Shown one piece after another: positions 26,133-33,645 of a stretch of DNA of 64,000 nt. The DNA is taken from assembly GCF_025628965.1 (NCBI RefSeq), contig NZ_JAOTEN010000004.1, positions 1-64,000 of the forward strand, read 5' to 3'. The notes beneath the pieces are model-generated. The model was not told the DNA's origin, ran no database searches, and saw nothing but the letters and a program-made list of their open reading frames with translations. Position 1 is the stretch's first letter. Each line of letters starts with the position of its first letter. This DNA is from Chryseobacterium gilvum. GTDB taxonomy: Bacteria > Bacteroidota > Bacteroidia > Flavobacteriales > Weeksellaceae. A program made the position numbers and the translations under genes.

Positions 26133-26534
26133 ATGAATGATTTAGTTAAATTTAAATTCTACGAAAACGCCATTGAAGCCAATCGCGATAAGCAGATCTT
26201 AGCCGAAAATAATATCCAGAGCTTTATTGCCAATGAACAGACGATACAGTCTGACTGGCTCCTGTCTCAGGCTTTAGGCGGAATTCAGCTGCAGGTTTTC
26301 GAAAACGATTTTGAAAATGCCGGAAAAATATTACAAGAGTATAATGAAAATGATAAAACCGCACTCGAAGTAGAACATACTGTTGAAGATCCGAAATTTG
26401 ATTTTGTATGCCCGAAATGCGGTTCCAATCACATTTACAGGGACGACAGCGCAACGAGCTTCTTCGGTATCTCTCTGATTACCAGTCATAAATTTATCTG
26501 CTACTACTGTGAGAATGAGTTTATGCATAATTAA
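26133..26534 (+). CDS. DUF2007 domain protein with zinc ribbon
   Basis: The 133-residue protein has a DUF2007/GlnB-like N-terminal domain (about 1-75; FYENAIEANRDKQILAENNI) and a C-terminal four-cysteine zinc ribbon with CPKCGS near residue 92 and CYYCENEF at the end. No signal peptide is present. The function of DUF2007 is unknown; it may be a small signalling or binding domain. It is cotranscribed with the upstream exonuclease gene. A long palindrome lies about 45 bases downstream. Confidence 0.82.
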   Translation: MNDLVKFKFYENAIEANRDKQILAENNIQSFIANEQTIQSDWLLSQALGGIQLQVFENDFENAGKILQEYNENDKTALEVEHTVEDPKFDFVCPKCGSNHIYRDDSATSFFGISLITSHKFICYYCENEFMHN

Positions 26535-26577
26535 TGTGCAATTATCTAAAAAATGTAGTAAGTAACCCTTAACATAC

Positions 26578-26610
26578 AACCCTTCCAGCGTTCTAAACGC
26601 TGGAAGGGTT
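26578..26610. repeat. Dispersed 33-base palindrome, copy 1
   Basis: AACCCTTCCAGCGTT (26578-26592) is the perfect reverse complement of AACGCTGGAAGGGTT (26596-26610), with only CTA between. A nearly identical palindrome occurs at 36779-36811. This suggests a REP-like family of intergenic palindromes. It could also end the DUF2007 transcript. Confidence 0.8.
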
Positions 26611-26643
26611 TAAAAATTTAAAATGATTAAAAAATAATACGGT

Positions 26644-27249
26644 ATGAAAATAATCTGCATAGGAAGAAATTACAGCGAACACGCAAAGGAACTAGGAAAT
26701 GCCGTTCCGGATAAACCGGTTATCTTTATGAAGCCTGATACGGCAGTTTTAAAAGGAAATGATTTTTATATTCCTGAGTTTTCAAACGATGTACATTATG
26801 AGCTTGAAGTGGTGGTGAAAATTTCTAAAGGCGGAAAATACATCCAAAAAGAAACCGCTCATAAACATTATGAAGAGATCGGTTTAGGAATTGATTTTAC
26901 GGCAAGGGATCTTCAGAGTGACCTGAAATCTAAAGGTTTGCCGTGGGAACTGGCAAAAGGTTTTGACGGCTCTGCGGTAGTTGGAAATTTCTTTAAAAAA
27001 GAAGAATATAATCTGGAAAACCTTCAGTTCTCCCTGTTAAAAAATAAAGAGCAGGTACAGCTCGGAAATACCAAAGATATGATCTTTAAAATAGATGATA
27101 TTATTGCATTTGTCTCCCAATATTTTACTTTGAGAGTGGGAGATCTTATCTTCACAGGTACTCCGGAAGGGGTGGGAAAAGTATCTGAAAATGACGTTCT
27201 GGAGGCTTATCTGGAGGAAGAAAAAACTTTGGATCTTAGAATATTCTAA
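26644..27249 (+). CDS. Fumarylacetoacetate hydrolase family protein
   Basis: The 201-residue protein is a single FAH C-terminal domain, the short type. Typical segments are IGRNYSEHAKELGN, KPVIFMKPDTAVL, the metal-ligand stretch YELEVVV, IGLGIDFTARDLQ and FTGTPEGVGKV near the end. Relatives hydrolyse C-C bonds in acylpyruvates or decarboxylate oxaloacetate, and the substrate here cannot be named. It has no catabolic neighbours. It is a likely monocistronic gene, 49 bases before a universal stress protein gene on the same strand. Confidence 0.9.
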   Translation: MKIICIGRNYSEHAKELGNAVPDKPVIFMKPDTAVLKGNDFYIPEFSNDVHYELEVVVKISKGGKYIQKETAHKHYEEIGLGIDFTARDLQSDLKSKGLPWELAKGFDGSAVVGNFFKKEEYNLENLQFSLLKNKEQVQLGNTKDMIFKIDDIIAFVSQYFTLRVGDLIFTGTPEGVGKVSENDVLEAYLEEEKTLDLRIF

Positions 27250-27298
27250 TTTTTACCTTCCTTTTCTTAATTTTTCTTATCTTTAAAAGACCAATAAA

Positions 27299-27745
27299 AT
27301 GAAAGATATGATCAATATAATATTACCGGTAGATTTTGGCGAAAAAACAGATCGCCTTGTAGAAGCTGCTGTTCAGTTTGCCAAGCAGGTAAACGGAAAA
27401 CTGAATCTGATACACGTTGCACCTACCGATATTGGCTTCGCCATAGGAGATATGGGATATCAGTATTTCCCGGAAGTGGAAGAAAACGAAATAAGACAAG
27501 AGCTTATTCTTCTTAATAAAATCAACCAGAATATTCTTGCGCAGGATATCGACTGTGAGCATCTTTTGAAACAGGGCAATGCGGTAGATGTTATTTTAGA
27601 TTATGCCCAAACCAAAAATGCCGATTTCATTGTAATGGGTTCTCACGGGAGAAGCGGAATATATGATGTTTTTGTAGGAAGTCTTACGAAAGGCCTTACA
27701 AAAAAATCTACTATTCCTGTACTGGTAATTCCTATTCACGATTAA
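27299..27745 (+). CDS. Universal stress protein, single UspA domain
   Basis: The 148-residue protein has one UspA fold. The ATP-binding motif G-x2-G-x9-G-S is complete as GSHGRSGIYDVFVGS near residue 118. It opens with IILPVDFGEKTDRLVEAAVQFA as in the family. It should be an ATP-binding cytoplasmic protein of the UspF/MJ0577 type. It ends before a bidirectional terminator shared with the DUF6341 gene. Confidence 0.92.
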   Translation: MKDMINIILPVDFGEKTDRLVEAAVQFAKQVNGKLNLIHVAPTDIGFAIGDMGYQYFPEVEENEIRQELILLNKINQNILAQDIDCEHLLKQGNAVDVILDYAQTKNADFIVMGSHGRSGIYDVFVGSLTKGLTKKSTIPVLVIPIHD

Positions 27746-27770
27746 AAAATGTTAATTGTTAGATACCAAA

Positions 27771-27804
27771 AAAATCCGATCAAATTTAATTTTGATCGGA
27801 TTTT
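27771..27804. terminator. Bidirectional hairpin terminator
   Basis: AAAATCCGATCAAA (27771-27784) pairs perfectly with TTTGATCGGATTTT (27791-27804). It serves the convergent Usp and DUF6341 genes. Confidence 0.88.
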
Positions 27805-27822
27805 CACTATATAACCAATTAA

Positions 27823-28056
27823 TTAACCTTCTTTTTTATAGATCTTCGGATCGTAGTACGGGTTTTTACCTTCCGTAGGAGAAAAATATTCTTTGTCTTT
27901 GTCTCCGCCTAATTTTACTGCCAGTACATAGCACCAGTATGTAAAAAGTACGCAGCAAACTACAAATAGAATCCAGTTTAAAACATTTCCAAAAATTTCG
28001 TAAAAACCGAAAGACCATTTGAAAACTTTGCTTAAGAACAGAAAGAAAGACGTCAT
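27823..28056 (-). CDS. DUF6341 family small membrane protein
   Basis: The 77-residue protein has one clear transmembrane segment (about residues 20-45, VLNWILFVVCCVLFTYWCY) followed by a short hydrophilic tail with GGDKDKEYFSPTEGKNPYYDP. It matches DUF6341, a Flavobacteriia-specific family. The ATG at 28056 (MTSFFLFLSKVF) is chosen over an upstream one that adds ten basic residues. It is divergent from the DUF6427 gene. In several flavobacteria I recall these two families near upp, but upp is about 20 kb away here. No function is known. Confidence 0.75.
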   Translation of the reverse strand: MTSFFLFLSKVFKWSFGFYEIFGNVLNWILFVVCCVLFTYWCYVLAVKLGGDKDKEYFSPTEGKNPYYDPKIYKKEG

Positions 28057-28097
28057 TTTTTCCTTTTTTAAATTAACTTTGCACAAATTTATAAAAA

Positions 28098-29003
28098 ATG
28101 TTTAAATTACTTTCAAAAGAAAGCAATATTTTTTCAATTCCTGTTTATATTGGTTTTCTTCTTTTAGTAGTAATCATCTTTAATATACTGAATTTCAACA
28201 CTTATGAAGCTGTTATCGCAGGCATTACATTTTTAGGAATTGCACTGGGATATTTCTGCTTTAATACAATTGCTCTGAATTACCATACTCATTTACCGTT
28301 ATTCCTGTATACATTTTTTATTTTCGGGCTTTATCCGGGGAGATTAGACATCGGCATCGCCGTTGCACTGCTTACCAACTCCTTTCTTATTTTGCTCCTT
28401 ACAAGTACCAACGAAGACATCCGGAAAAAATCTTACGTTCTTGTAGGATCTATTGTTGCACTCAACTTTATTTTTCTCCCTGCGACATGGCCGATGGCTT
28501 TTTTTGTGCTGATCCATTTAATCGCAACTTCAGAAAGAATAGGACTGAATATTTTCAGGTTTATTCTGGGCAATATCCTGATTGCTTTCAGTTATTTTTC
28601 AGTAATGCTTTTTTTGGGGTATAATTCCTGGGATACTTCCTATTTACCTTTCGGGAAAATGGAATGGGTTACCGATTATAAAGAACTGTATCCTCTCATT
28701 CCGATCTTTCTCATGCTTGTTTACGCCATTTATGACCACTTCCGCCATTATAATAAGAAAAGCTTAACAAGCAGATATAAGTATACTTTTTTGCTGGTTT
28801 TTTCGTTTGCACAGATGGTCACTATTATTCTTTACATGAATACCAGTTATGAGTATCTTTTACTTCTTGCTCTTCCTGCCACGATTATTATAAGCAGGAT
28901 GCTGAAATTTTTACCCAAATTCTGGATGCGCGAAGTCAGTATGTGGCTTATTATTATCAGCTTAATCATGTTTAAAGCCGGTACTTTTTTAAATTTATTT
29001 TAA
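28098..29003 (+). CDS. DUF6427 family membrane protein
   Basis: The 301-residue protein has about ten hydrophobic segments spread over its length, with short loops. It fits DUF6427, found in Flavobacteriia. The C-terminal part, MLKFLPKFWMREVSMWLII, is typical. A TAACTTTG -7 element at 28074-28081 lies before the start. It is followed after 3 bases by the DUF3109 gene, so the two are cotranscribed. Function is unknown; it may be a membrane enzyme or carrier. Confidence 0.78.
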   Translation: MFKLLSKESNIFSIPVYIGFLLLVVIIFNILNFNTYEAVIAGITFLGIALGYFCFNTIALNYHTHLPLFLYTFFIFGLYPGRLDIGIAVALLTNSFLILLLTSTNEDIRKKSYVLVGSIVALNFIFLPATWPMAFFVLIHLIATSERIGLNIFRFILGNILIAFSYFSVMLFLGYNSWDTSYLPFGKMEWVTDYKELYPLIPIFLMLVYAIYDHFRHYNKKSLTSRYKYTFLLVFSFAQMVTIILYMNTSYEYLLLLALPATIIISRMLKFLPKFWMREVSMWLIIISLIMFKAGTFLNLF

Positions 29004-29006
29004 ATT

Positions 29007-29591
29007 ATGATTCAAATAGACGATAAATTAATTTCTGAAGATATTTTCTCCGAAGAATTTGTTTGCAACCTTACCAAATGTAAAGGCGCATGTTGTGTAG
29101 AAGGTGATGTAGGTGCTCCGTTAGATAAAGATGAGCTGATTATTTTAGACAATATTTTTGATAAAATAAAACCCTATCTTACCCAGGACGGCATCAAAGC
29201 ATTGGAAGAGCAGGGAACCTGGACAACAGATCCTGTTGACGGTATGTATGTAACTCCCATGATTGAAGATGCAGAATGTGCATATGTCACTTTTGATGAG
29301 CGTGGAACCACAAAATGCGGAATTGAAAAAGCGTATGAAGATGGGGCAATCGACTGGCAAAAGCCAATTTCCTGTCACCTCTATCCTATCCGGATTACTG
29401 AATATTCCAGTTTTACTGCTTTAAATTATCATGAATGGCCTATTTGCAATGATGCCTGCGTTTTAGGAAAAGAATTGAAAGTTCCGGTATATAAATTTCT
29501 TAAAACACCTCTTACTAGAAAGTACGGTGAAGATTTTTACAATACACTCAGCAGTGTGGCGGAAGAGTGGAAAAAAGAATATGGAAGTTAA
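29007..29591 (+). CDS. DUF3109 family cysteine-rich protein
   Basis: The 194-residue protein carries a cluster CNLTKCKGACCVEGD at about residues 17-31 and further cysteines at CAYVTFDERGTTKCG, SCHLYPI and CNDACVLG. This pattern suggests an iron-sulfur or zinc site, like the YkgJ-type proteins. DUF3109 has no proven function. It is soluble with no signal peptide. It lies in an operon with the DUF6427 membrane protein and ends before a strong hairpin. Confidence 0.82.
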   Translation: MIQIDDKLISEDIFSEEFVCNLTKCKGACCVEGDVGAPLDKDELIILDNIFDKIKPYLTQDGIKALEEQGTWTTDPVDGMYVTPMIEDAECAYVTFDERGTTKCGIEKAYEDGAIDWQKPISCHLYPIRITEYSSFTALNYHEWPICNDACVLGKELKVPVYKFLKTPLTRKYGEDFYNTLSSVAEEWKKEYGS

Positions 29592-29620
29592 GATTTCAGA
29601 AGAAGCTGAACTACAATATA

Positions 29621-29652
29621 AAAAAAGACCGGAATGTGTATTCCGGTCTTCG
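29621..29652 (+). terminator. Hairpin terminator after the DUF3109 gene
   Basis: AAGACCGGAAT (29625-29635) pairs with ATTCCGGTCTT (29640-29650) around GTGT. It lies between convergent genes and may act in both directions. Confidence 0.78.
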
Positions 29653-29671
29653 TTATTTAGAGTGTATTTAT

Positions 29672-30358
29672 TTATTGAAAATCGGCATCGCTCACACCGG
29701 AATTGATCACTACTTTGGTTGTTTTGATCACCACCTGCTGTCCGCCGCCTTCTGCAGCAATTTCTGCAGGGAATTTAATTCCATCTACCGTCATATAGCT
29801 TTTTACAACAGCTGTTCCTTCATTGGAAATTGATTTTGACAATAATCCTGTAGAAGCATCAAAATAGAATTTTCCTTTTTTGGAAGACAGAACATTGTAG
29901 TCTTTTCCGTCAATCTTTTCAACTTCTACGGTAGAGAAAGTGGCAGGATCATACGCAAGCGCATCAATTGGCCTTCCTTTTTTAAGATCTTCGATTTTAT
30001 CTGCAGGAATATCGTTTTTCTTTCCCATCTGGTCAAAATATCCTTTTTCCCCGTCGAAAAGCTGGGTCATCTGTTGTCCCATCACGGTTTGTACAGATTT
30101 AAATTTATTTCCCATCTTTTTGGTAGACATGGTAATTTCCATCCCCTGTACAGCAATCGTGTTTTCTGTAACGGTCGATTTTACAGCTTCTAATTTTGCC
30201 TTACCGCCAAGTGCTGTAAGATAGTTATCAATCACCTGTTTTGGAGTGATTTGTGAGGTAGAAGCCGCCGTTTTTACAGTAGCCGTAGATGTTTTTTGAG
30301 CCATTGCAGGAGTAGAAAAAACCACTGCGCAGAAAAACGGAAGAATTATCTTTTTCAT
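29672..30358 (-). CDS. Secreted protein resembling outer-membrane lipoprotein-sorting proteins
   Basis: The 228-residue protein has a signal peptide (about 1-21, ending TPAMAQ) and a beta-rich mature part. The pattern TPKQVIDNYLTALGGKAKLEAVKS at the start of the mature chain is common in Bacteroidota secreted proteins of this type. Later stretches, GEKGYFDQMGK and FDASTGLLSKSISNEGT, recall the LolA/LolB-like fold. The start at 30358 is chosen because the signal peptide begins there; a 47-residue upstream extension is unlikely and would overlap the T9SS gene. Role is unknown; lipid or lipoprotein carriage is possible. Confidence 0.72.
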   Translation of the reverse strand: MKKIILPFFCAVVFSTPAMAQKTSTATVKTAASTSQITPKQVIDNYLTALGGKAKLEAVKSTVTENTIAVQGMEITMSTKKMGNKFKSVQTVMGQQMTQLFDGEKGYFDQMGKKNDIPADKIEDLKKGRPIDALAYDPATFSTVEVEKIDGKDYNVLSSKKGKFYFDASTGLLSKSISNEGTAVVKSYMTVDGIKFPAEIAAEGGGQQVVIKTTKVVINSGVSDADFQ

Positions 30359-30452
30359 ATTTAAAATTTTCTTTTTTGAAGCTGTAAATATAAGGATATT
30401 GTCTAAGATGGAATTATTTTGTTCTATATAATATAAAAAAGTTATTGTATTG

Positions 30453-31415
30453 TTATTCTTTAATAAATCTTGCAATACTCGTATTTCCGTTTTTATCAAT
30501 CATCTGCAGTATATAATTACCTTTTGCTAAATTGGATACATTCAGCTGCGGTTTTTCTGAATTATTCTTTTGAGAATATATTTTCTGGCCTACCATATTA
30601 AATACATGAAATTCTGCAATATCTTTTGCTGATTTCACATACAGATTATCTTTTACAGGATTGGGGTATACCGATACGCTTTCATCGAGTTCTACAGATC
30701 TTACGCCCAGATTATTTACGGAATTGATTTTAACAAAAGAAAAATTCGCCTGCGTCACGCTTCCTGTACCTTTCCAGCATGCCGTAAATAAGCTTCCGTA
30801 TCCGGATGCACTTGTAAGGGCAGAATGTGTGGAGACGCTTGATACATTATTTCCCGTATGTCGGATTTCGATCACAAGATTATTTCCTCCGGTATAGAGA
30901 TAAGGCGTATTAAATGTAATATCATACGTAAACGCATTAGGATCAGAACCCGCTGTAAGTACACCGGCGGGAACCAGCATACTTCCGGATCTTACCTGAG
31001 TCTGGGTACCTACTACATTGGCGGCAAAATCAAGCTGTCTGTTTACCGGATCTACTCCGTTGCTAAGGAAAATTTCATAGCTCGGAAATGTAGCATCTGA
31101 AGCGGGCCATGCAGCAGTAGCACTACCCGGAAGTCTGAATGAAATTGAAGTAAGATATTTCCCGGCTAGCGTAGTGAGCTGAGAATCATCAATAATCATC
31201 TGATAGGTTCTGGCTGAATTTACAAAAGGTCCTAAAAAAGTTCCGCTCGTATTGTTTTCAGGGATTACTTTTGAAACTTGCGCTCTTAATGTATTAGTAC
31301 TGAAATACATTAAAACCAAACCGAATAAAACAGCAAGTGCTCTGCTTTTATTTATTCTGGACCAGATGCTGATTTTCACATTCTCCGGTTTCATAAAAAA
31401 TTGATTTGCTTTCAT
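30453..31415 (-). CDS. Secreted protein with T9SS type A sorting domain
   Basis: The 320-residue protein has an N-terminal hydrophobic segment ending near TLRAQ (residue 46), which is long for a signal peptide. The true start may be the second Met, seven codons in. A beta-sandwich-like mature part contains TYDITFNTPYLYTGGNNLVIEI. The C-terminal sorting domain (about 248-320) has VYPNPVKDNLYVKS and ends KGNYILQMIDKNGNTSIARF. Such cargo is exported through the type IX system and anchored or released. The ligand or enzyme activity is unknown. Confidence 0.85.
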   Translation of the reverse strand: MKANQFFMKPENVKISIWSRINKSRALAVLFGLVLMYFSTNTLRAQVSKVIPENNTSGTFLGPFVNSARTYQMIIDDSQLTTLAGKYLTSISFRLPGSATAAWPASDATFPSYEIFLSNGVDPVNRQLDFAANVVGTQTQVRSGSMLVPAGVLTAGSDPNAFTYDITFNTPYLYTGGNNLVIEIRHTGNNVSSVSTHSALTSASGYGSLFTACWKGTGSVTQANFSFVKINSVNNLGVRSVELDESVSVYPNPVKDNLYVKSAKDIAEFHVFNMVGQKIYSQKNNSEKPQLNVSNLAKGNYILQMIDKNGNTSIARFIKE

Positions 31416-31503
31416 ATAGTAAAATTTTGATTATCATAAAGATATAAAAATATTTAACTTCATAAAACTTCAATTCTACATCATTTGGAATACTATTGTA
31501 TAT

Positions 31504-31535
31504 AAAAAAAACCACCAGAATCTGGTGGTTTTTTT
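31504..31535 (-). terminator. Terminator of the trigger factor gene
   Basis: AACCACCAGA (31510-31519) and TCTGGTGGTT (31521-31530) form a perfect stem, flanked by A-run and T-run. Confidence 0.85.
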
Positions 31536-31552
31536 ATCTATTGTAAACTTAA

Positions 31553-32887
31553 TTACTTTTTAAGCTCCTCTAAAAACTCATCGTGAGAGATAGCCGTTTC
31601 TTTTTTGGTTGCTTTTTCAAGAATCACATCTTTCAGTTTTGCCATGGCTACTTCTGAAGATATTTGTCTTACCTGCTCCTGGTCTTTCAGCATTTCAACG
31701 GCATATTTCTGGATTTCTTCATCTCCTAAATGGTGAATTCCGTAGATTGCCAATTGATTTCTTACCAATTGCTCAGCCTGCGCCAAAACATCAGCATATT
31801 CTAACTGGATATTGTTATCATTCATCAATTTACCCTCGATGATCTGATATTTTAACTGGTTTTTTTCAGCTTCAAGAATTTCTTTTGCCTGCTCTTCCGT
31901 CTGAATGTTCTGATTAGAGAATACCAACCATTTTGTAAGGAAAGATTCGGGAAGCTTCACTTCTTCTTTCTCAGTGATCTGCTCCAATACTTTATTTACA
32001 AAATGTACATCTGCATTCTGCTGGAAATATTCGTCTAATTCAGTTTTTACCTTTGCTTTCAGCTCGTCCTCAGATTTTACATTTCCTTCACCGTATACTT
32101 TATTGAAAAGGTCTTCATTGAGCTCAGCCAGATTTAAGCTGTAGAAATCTTTTACCTTTACTTCTACTTCGTTGTGGTGCAGATGCTCTACTTCTTCTTT
32201 GGTAAATCCTAATTCTTTAGCCAGATTCTCATCAGAAGCAAGCGTTTCTTTAGAAACTTTTACAGAATCATCCATCTTCAAAGATTTTACCAATTTGAAT
32301 GCTTCTTTATTTTCAGCAGTAATGGTCGCATTCTTTGGCTGATGGTGGTGCTCTCCTTCGGCATCGTCTTCCACTACCTGAGAAATTTCTACATTGATAT
32401 AAGAATCTTTAGAGATTTTGTCTTGCGGAACCTGCTCTGCAAAACGCTTCTGCATATTCTCAATGCTTTTATTGATTTCTTTTTCAGAAGCTTCTACTTT
32501 GTAATGTGCCGCTTCATATTTAGCCAAATCTATCGTGAATTCTGGTTCGAAACCAACTTCAAAAGCAACTTCCAGCTGCTCTGCATTATGATTAAAATCA
32601 TTCACTGGCTGCGGAACTGGCTGACCAACTAATCTTAGTTTGTTTTCGTTGATATAGTTATTCAAAGCATCAGAAACTTGTTTATTGATCTCTTCGAATG
32701 CAATCCCTGCTTCATATTGCTTTCTAACCATACTCAAAGGCACTTTTCCTTTTCTGAAGCCAGGAACCTGTGCGTTTTTAGCATAATTAATCAATTGCTT
32801 TTCTACTTTTTCCTTGTAGTCAGATTTCTCCAATGTTACTGTAAGCAATGCACTTACATCATCATGGTTTTTTGCGGTAACCTTCAT
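31553..32887 (-). CDS. tig: Trigger factor (ribosome-bound chaperone)
   Basis: Trigger factor holds nascent chains at the ribosome exit. The 444-residue protein has the ribosome-binding signature GFRKGKVPLSMVRKQY in the N-terminal domain (about 1-120). The middle PPIase-like domain has a His-rich insertion, GEHHHQPKN, at about residue 175, and the C-terminal helical chaperone domain covers the rest. Bacteroidota trigger factors often diverge in the middle domain, so PPIase activity may be lost. Its own promoter and terminator make it monocistronic. Confidence 0.93.
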   Translation of the reverse strand: MKVTAKNHDDVSALLTVTLEKSDYKEKVEKQLINYAKNAQVPGFRKGKVPLSMVRKQYEAGIAFEEINKQVSDALNNYINENKLRLVGQPVPQPVNDFNHNAEQLEVAFEVGFEPEFTIDLAKYEAAHYKVEASEKEINKSIENMQKRFAEQVPQDKISKDSYINVEISQVVEDDAEGEHHHQPKNATITAENKEAFKLVKSLKMDDSVKVSKETLASDENLAKELGFTKEEVEHLHHNEVEVKVKDFYSLNLAELNEDLFNKVYGEGNVKSEDELKAKVKTELDEYFQQNADVHFVNKVLEQITEKEEVKLPESFLTKWLVFSNQNIQTEEQAKEILEAEKNQLKYQIIEGKLMNDNNIQLEYADVLAQAEQLVRNQLAIYGIHHLGDEEIQKYAVEMLKDQEQVRQISSEVAMAKLKDVILEKATKKETAISHDEFLEELKK

Positions 32888-32909
32888 TATTGATTAAAAT
32901 TTTAGGTTG

Positions 32910-32938
32910 CAAAAATATGAATTTTTTATTAAAACAAA
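32910..32938 (-). promoter_or_regulatory. Promoter of tig
   Basis: On the minus strand, TTTG (32938-32935), a 17-base spacer and TATTTTTG (32917-32910) match the flavobacterial consensus, 22 bases before the tig start. Confidence 0.7.
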
Positions 32939-32978
32939 CCATGAAAGATAAATTCTTCGTCATCAAATCTTTAGACGC

Positions 32979-33003
32979 AAAAGCCACTGAAAATTTCAAT
33001 GGC
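32979..33003 (-). terminator. Terminator of the TonB-receptor locus
   Basis: GCCATTGAAA and TTTCAGTGGC form a stem on the minus strand (33003-32994 with 32992-32983) with one G-U pair, followed by TTTT. Confidence 0.7.
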
Positions 33004-33025
33004 ATATTAATCGGAAAGTCTTTTA

Positions 33026-33598
33026 TCAATTTGTAAGATAAAAAGTAGCTTCAGCATCGGTTTCTCCTCCTGTTACACTTCCCCATGCAGTTCCTGATTT
33101 TGCTTCGTTTACACTTTGAGGAGAATGGATCAGATCTAGTTTTAAAAATGGGGACGGAGAGTCTACTCCATTTACAACTTCCCATTTTGTTTTTAACCCT
33201 ACTCTTTTCCCGTCATTTCTAAGATCGTTCCCGTCTAATCTGGTGATATTAATGGTAGATTTCGGGAAATCAAAAATAAGAAAGTGCTCATCTTTAGCAT
33301 CAATAATTTCATTTGTAGCGTCCTCATTTCCGTTTCTGAATTTTGCGTCAACGATATAAGATTTCCCGTTGGTAAGAGTAATTGTAGGTATTCCGCCTGC
33401 GCCAATGCTGTAATTATACTCTATGGTAACTGCTCCCGGAACATCCTCTTTTACCAATAATATAATATTCGTGAGTTCTTCCTGCGGAAGATCATCTTCC
33501 TCTGCCGAGCCGTTTCTCTGGCAAGAGACCACAGCAATTGTAATGAGTAAAACCGTTAATAATCTGATAATATTTTTTGTATTGAATAATGTGTTCAT
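33026..33598 (-). CDS. Lipoprotein of unknown function linked to a TonB receptor
   Basis: The 190-residue protein has a lipoprotein signal (lipobox VVSC with Cys at about residue 26, followed by QRNGSAEEDD). The mature part is beta-rich and has ITLTNGKSYIVDAKFRNGNE, DAKDEHFLIFDFPKSTINIT and LKLDLIHSPQSVN. No catalytic motif is visible. It lies 47 bases downstream of a TonB-dependent receptor and probably forms a surface or periplasmic partner that helps bind its ligand. A terminator follows, so it ends the operon. Confidence 0.75.
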   Translation of the reverse strand: MNTLFNTKNIIRLLTVLLITIAVVSCQRNGSAEEDDLPQEELTNIILLVKEDVPGAVTIEYNYSIGAGGIPTITLTNGKSYIVDAKFRNGNEDATNEIIDAKDEHFLIFDFPKSTINITRLDGNDLRNDGKRVGLKTKWEVVNGVDSPSPFLKLDLIHSPQSVNEAKSGTAWGSVTGGETDAEATFYLTN

Positions 33599-33645
33599 TT
33601 TAGTAAATTTAAGATTGATAATTTTATTGAATAATTTTTAAAGCC

